Positions 5,641 to 7,708 of a stretch of DNA of 7,708 bases are shown here, piece after piece. Numbering within the stretch: the stretch's first letter is position 1; the number at the start of each line of letters is the position of its first letter. The stretch is from positions 1 through 7,708 of the forward strand of contig DAHVYL010000027.1 of assembly GCA_027327685.1 (NCBI GenBank), in the 5' to 3' direction. Made by a program: the position numbers and the translations under genes. The notes under the pieces were generated by a model. That model searched no databases. It worked only from the letters and a program-made list of their open reading frames with translations, and was not told the DNA's origin. Source of the DNA: Candidatus Woesebacteria bacterium (GTDB taxonomy: Bacteria; Patescibacteriota; Microgenomatia; UBA8517).

Positions 5641-6102
5641 TTAGCGTATGATGAGTTTACCCGAGGCAGAGTCCCAACACTCCGGAATCATGCTTTTCGG
5701 GAAATCGGGGTATCCTGAAATATTCTTGCAGTCAATTTGACCGTTTCCGTCCCAGACAAGTTTCCACTCCGTTCCCGTTTTTGCCGCAAACCAGCCACCG
5801 CCTCCGCCCTGATCCGAAGCCGTTCCTCCGGCATAATTCCCCTCGACCCTGGAAACAGTAACATTTAAAGACGCGGCGGCTGACCCATGCTTGGCAATAA
5901 GAGCCTCTTTAACTGCGGCGGCTAAAACTTCTTTCCCGTTATCCGGTGTCGGTGAGGGTGTGGGAGTAGTGGCTACAGCCTCTTCCGTCGAGGTGACCGA
6001 AACTCCTTTGGGACTGGCAAATTCCGGAGGGCCTTTATAATAAAGCGTTGCCCCGAGAAAAACCAAGACCCCGGTAACGAAGGCTGTAAGAAAATACTTC
6101 AT
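5641..6102 (-). CDS. Small secreted or membrane-anchored protein with C-terminal cysteine pair, unknown function
   Basis: I do not recognise a named family. The 153-residue protein has an N-terminal signal or anchor (about 3-21), a Ser/Thr-rich linker ending in the proline-rich PTPSPTPDN (47-55), and a compact domain (about 57-153). The domain opens with a helix, EVLAAAVKEALIAKHG (58-73), then a strand NVTVSRVEG, a glycine-rich turn DQGGGGGWFAAKTG (97-110), the strand EWKLVWDGNG (112-121), and C125 and C142 in DCKNISGYPDFPKSMIPECWD (124-144, minus the last residues), which probably form a disulfide outside the cell. The ATG overlaps the stop of the upstream 273-residue gene as ATGA, with no Shine-Dalgarno, so the two are probably co-transcribed and translationally coupled. 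The layout suggests a small adaptor or substrate-binding domain at the cell surface, but this is inference. Confidence 0.85.
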   Translation of the reverse strand: MKYFLTAFVTGVLVFLGATLYYKGPPEFASPKGVSVTSTEEAVATTPTPSPTPDNGKEVLAAAVKEALIAKHGSAAASLNVTVSRVEGNYAGGTASDQGGGGGWFAAKTGTEWKLVWDGNGQIDCKNISGYPDFPKSMIPECWDSASGKLIIR

Positions 6103-6920
6103 TTTGGGTCATTATATACAGGTTTCTTGAGAAAAAACAACAAAACTCCCGAAACGAAAGCGGATGCCCCAAGAAAGATCCAAATTCGGGCAACATTTTG
6201 AATTACGGGAGGAACGACAATTGCCGCAAGCGAAGTTCCTATATTGGTGCTCTGACGGAACTCTTCCGTTAAAACCCTGCCGGCAAAGCTCCCCGCAAGG
6301 TAAGCCGTAAGCATAAAAATCCCAGGCAGAATCAAGGCCATTCCCGGAGTAACTAAGTGTCTACCCGGATCCGTAGCCAGATATGCCAGTGCCAAGACCA
6401 ATAGCAAAAGAGAAAACGAACCGAAAGTTAAAATCCAGGCCCAGGTACCAAAATTTGAAACTGCCTGAATATCGGACTCTTTAATTCCTGAGATATCGAA
6501 ACCTTTAAGAAAATCCGTCAGAGGTATTTCTTCGGAAAAGTCCTCCAGGTTGTTTTTCCCAAACCCTTCGGGAATTTTCCCCAAAGGAACAGGTGTAAAG
6601 ATCATGATCTGGGGGGACTTCCCGTTGGCGTAAAGGAGAATGTTCTTAATATTTTTCTCGGAGAAATTTTTCAAACTGTCGGGGGAGATTAAATTTGATA
6701 AAAGAGCGATGTCGTTTTTTCCTCCGCCTTCGGCAACAACTCTCGAAACCAATCTGTTTTCGACATTTTCTGAAATTTGCGAATAGACATTCCCCTTTTC
6801 AAAAGTATTGATCCAAAACCCAAGGGACAAAAATTGAAACCGGATGTTTAGGGAAAGAACAGCCAAAATAAAAATGGGGGCGGCAACTGCGACCAATAGA
6901 GCCCTGGCTACAAACTTCAT
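6099..6920 (-). CDS. Multi-span membrane protein with large extracytoplasmic loop, unknown function
   Basis: No family recognised. The 273-residue protein has an N-terminal hydrophobic span (about 7-25), a soluble region of about 130 residues (26-156) with alternating helical stretches and ENVENRLVSR (51-60), and then three hydrophobic spans at about 159-182, 189-213 and 242-264. The tail is short and basic (KKPVYNDPK). The topology is therefore four spans with one long loop, most likely outside the membrane between spans 1 and 2. There are no cysteines and no visible catalytic motif. It resembles the general plan of sensor or accessory envelope proteins but nothing more can be said. The downstream 153-residue secreted protein starts at its stop codon (ATGA), suggesting that the two act together. 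A TATACT -10 box lies 8 nt before the ATG at 6920. Confidence 0.85.
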   Translation of the reverse strand: MKFVARALLVAVAAPIFILAVLSLNIRFQFLSLGFWINTFEKGNVYSQISENVENRLVSRVVAEGGGKNDIALLSNLISPDSLKNFSEKNIKNILLYANGKSPQIMIFTPVPLGKIPEGFGKNNLEDFSEEIPLTDFLKGFDISGIKESDIQAVSNFGTWAWILTFGSFSLLLLVLALAYLATDPGRHLVTPGMALILPGIFMLTAYLAGSFAGRVLTEEFRQSTNIGTSLAAIVVPPVIQNVARIWIFLGASAFVSGVLLFFLKKPVYNDPK

Positions 6921-6928
6921 ACAAATTT

Positions 6929-6957
6929 AGTATACAATGGAAAGACCATCGGCCCAA
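6929..6957 (-). promoter_or_regulatory. Promoter of the 273-residue membrane-protein gene
   Basis: TATACT (6934-6929) lies 8 nt before the ATG at 6920. A weak -35, TTGGGC (6957-6952), is 17 bp upstream. The expected start site is about 6922, giving a leader of one or two nucleotides. Confidence 0.45.
6931..6936 (+). promoter_or_regulatory. Possible plus-strand -10 box for the cupin gene
   Basis: TATACA on the plus strand overlaps the minus-strand TATACT by four bases through the palindrome GTATAC (6930-6935). It would start transcription near 6943 and give the cupin mRNA a leader of about 48 nt. No good -35 is seen, so confidence is low. Confidence 0.3.
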
Positions 6958-6967
6958 TGGGGCTTTT
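6952..6967 (+). other. Small GC hairpin plus T-run in the cupin leader
   Basis: GCCC (6952-6955) can pair with GGGC (6960-6963) across an AATG loop, followed by TTTT. The stem is only 4 bp, too short to call a terminator. It sits between the divergent promoters and the cupin ribosome binding site and could be a weak attenuator, or nothing. Confidence 0.2.
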
Positions 6968-6976
6968 GGCCTAAAA

Positions 6977-6984
6977 GGGGGTGA
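6977..6984 (+). promoter_or_regulatory. Strong Shine-Dalgarno of the cupin gene
   Basis: GGGGGTGA lies 6 nt before the ATG at 6991 and differs from GGAGGTGA at one position. It supports this start codon. It is the only strong Shine-Dalgarno I see at a gene start in the window. Confidence 0.75.
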
Positions 6985-6990
6985 GAATCA

Positions 6991-7374
6991 ATGGCAGGAT
7001 ATAAAGGAAGTCTGGAAAAGGATACTCTGGCAAACACATTTTTCAGGAATGTGCTCTATACCGCTCCCCACTCACAGCTTGTTCTCATGAGCCTTAAGCC
7101 CGGAGAGGAAATCGGAATGGAAGTCCACCCCGACAATGACCAGTTTATAAAGTTTGAGGGGGGAGAATGGACTGCGGAGATCTCGGGAGAAAAGTTTGCC
7201 GGAGAGGCCGGCGATTGCGTAATTATACCGGCAGGAAATTACCACAACATAGTCAATGCATCCGGAGAGAAGGAACTGAAGTTATATACCGTATATTCTC
7301 CGGCACACCATCCGGAAGGAACAGTTCATAAAACCAAAGCGGATGCCATGAGTGCCGAAGAAGCGGAAAAATAA
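6991..7374 (+). CDS. Small single-domain cupin protein
   Basis: Single beta-barrel cupin of 127 residues; cytoplasmic, with no signal peptide. Motif 1 is GEEIGMEVHPDNDQF (38-52), which keeps H46 but has D50-Q51 where classical cupins have a second His and a Glu. Motif 2 is textbook: GDCVIIPAGNYHNIVN (74-89), matching G-x5-P-x-G-x2-H-x3-N with H85. Flanking blocks NTFFRNVLYT (15-24), SQLVLMSLKPGEE (28-40) and LKLYTVYSPAHHPEGTVHKT (97-115, partly listed) belong to a widespread, highly conserved small-cupin group, sometimes loosely labelled mannose-6-phosphate isomerase-like. A metal ion is probably bound by the two histidines and nearby polar residues. The substrate is unknown, and a sugar-isomerase activity should not be assumed. 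The gene is divergent from the membrane-protein operon and convergent with the exonuclease gene, 10 bp away. Confidence 0.93.
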   Translation: MAGYKGSLEKDTLANTFFRNVLYTAPHSQLVLMSLKPGEEIGMEVHPDNDQFIKFEGGEWTAEISGEKFAGEAGDCVIIPAGNYHNIVNASGEKELKLYTVYSPAHHPEGTVHKTKADAMSAEEAEK

Positions 7375-7376
7375 CA

Positions 7377-7412
7377 GTCGGAAATCAGAATAAACTTCCC
7401 TGCGTTTCCGAC
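7377..7412 (-). terminator. Stem-loop with T-rich tail at the end of the exonuclease gene
   Basis: A perfect 8-bp inverted repeat, GTCGGAAA (7377-7384) and TTTCCGAC (7405-7412), can extend inward by a CAG/CTG pairing (7386-7388 with 7400-7402), leaving an 11-nt loop. Read on the minus strand, the stem is followed within a few bases by TTATTTTT, as in an intrinsic terminator. On the plus strand no T-run follows. The stem spans the last codons and stop of the exonuclease gene and the 10-bp gap to the cupin stop. Confidence 0.5.
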
Positions 7413-7708
7413 GATTGCTCCCGCGGATATGAAAAATCAAGCTTGATTTCGTGTGTTTCATTCCAAAAATCAATATATTTCAAAAATCTATTTTTTAGGG
7501 CATGGTCGTATATATCGCGGGTTATGGCAACATCCATCTCACAATACTTCTTGAGCCTGGCCAGACTTTCGGGAGACCCATCGGCCCAATACTTAATTGC
7601 ATTTTCGCCGCTGTCGTTTTTATTCATTCCCAAGGTAGCTCTTGCCAAAGAATCAAGCGACATTCTTTTTCCCTCAATCTTTTTGATTTCAGCCAATATG
7701 TCAAAGTG
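7385..7708 (-). CDS. DEDDy 3'-5' exonuclease domain (YprB/DnaQ-like), N-terminus beyond window
   Basis: C-terminal 107 residues of a ribonuclease H-like 3'-5' exonuclease. The frame is open to the right edge; the TTG at 7696 is an internal Leu codon, since in-frame HFDI precedes it. HFD at the edge fits the Exo II motif (N-x2-x-FD type) with its catalytic Asp. MSLDSLARATLG follows, then KKYCEMDVAITRDIYDHAL, whose Y-x3-D (visible residues 53 and 57) is the DEDDy Exo III motif. The pattern is closest to YprB-type RNase_H_2 proteins, which occur alone or fused to helicases; the missing N-terminus would decide. PolB-related exonucleases are an alternative. After the fold ends, a polar tail (PREQSSET) carries QGSLF as the last five residues, matching the Q-x2-L-F form of the sliding-clamp-binding motif. 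It is convergent with the cupin gene, and its 3' end forms a probable terminator hairpin. Confidence 0.85.
   Translation of the reverse strand, partial: HFDILAEIKKIEGKRMSLDSLARATLGMNKNDSGENAIKYWADGSPESLARLKKYCEMDVAITRDIYDHALKNRFLKYIDFWNETHEIKLDFSYPREQSSETQGSLF

Noticed and set aside
6946..6958. 13-bp sequence CCATCGGCCCAAT repeated at about 7578-7590
   Set aside because: About one such 13-bp match is expected by chance in a window this size. The second copy is explained as coding sequence for WADG in the exonuclease, so I do not call a mobile or regulatory repeat.
7385..7696. Complete 103-residue gene starting at TTG 7696
   Set aside because: In-frame HFDI precedes the TTG with no stop up to the window edge, and the family is longer. 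The TTG is an internal Leu codon of a truncated gene.
1..7708. UGA-recoded genetic code
   Set aside because: TGA ends glyS, the 273-residue gene and the exonuclease exactly where homology or coupling expects a stop, so the standard bacterial code applies.

Overview
The window looks like a chromosomal segment from a small-genome bacterium, most likely a member of the Candidate Phyla Radiation (Patescibacteria), perhaps the Microgenomates side. The evidence is indirect: tightly packed genes, ATGA start/stop overlaps, an alpha2-type glycyl-tRNA synthetase with a large insertion, several unrecognised single-span envelope proteins, and few Shine-Dalgarno sites. TGA ends several clear genes, so the UGA-recoded Gracilibacteria/Absconditabacteria code is excluded. 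No tRNA, rRNA, CRISPR array, transposon or phage gene was seen. Composition is moderate, with one clearly AT-rich patch inside glyS.

Layout, left to right. (1) 1-952, minus strand: the start of a dcw cluster, with partial rsmH overlapped by mraZ. Upstream is a sigma70-like promoter and a three-unit, 10-bp-spaced ATGGT repeat that looks like the MraZ operator. (2) 980-3713, minus strand: tspO, then glyS, then a membrane-anchored protein of unknown function coupled to glyS by an ATGA overlap. (3) 3751-4788, plus strand: an LCP-family glycopolymer transferase, divergent from tspO and tail-to-tail with (4) 4785-5621, minus strand: a stand-alone RecB/Cas4-like PD-(D/E)XK nuclease with four cysteines suited to an iron-sulfur cluster. 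(5) 5641-6920, minus strand: two ATGA-coupled envelope proteins of unknown function. (6) 6991-7374, plus strand: a small cupin with the window's only strong Shine-Dalgarno. (7) 7385-7708, minus strand: the C-terminal part of a DEDDy 3'-5' exonuclease (YprB/DnaQ-like) ending in a possible sliding-clamp-binding tail.

Functionally this is mostly housekeeping. Envelope and division functions (mraZ-rsmH, the LCP protein, three anchored proteins, TspO) are interleaved with translation (GlyRS) and DNA metabolism (two nucleases). I do not see a convincing new multi-gene system. The best leads are the MraZ operator, the recurrent -10 boxes placed 5-10 nt before start codons (suggesting leaderless mRNAs), the GlyRS insertion, the unusual cysteine order in the nuclease, and the clamp motif on the exonuclease.
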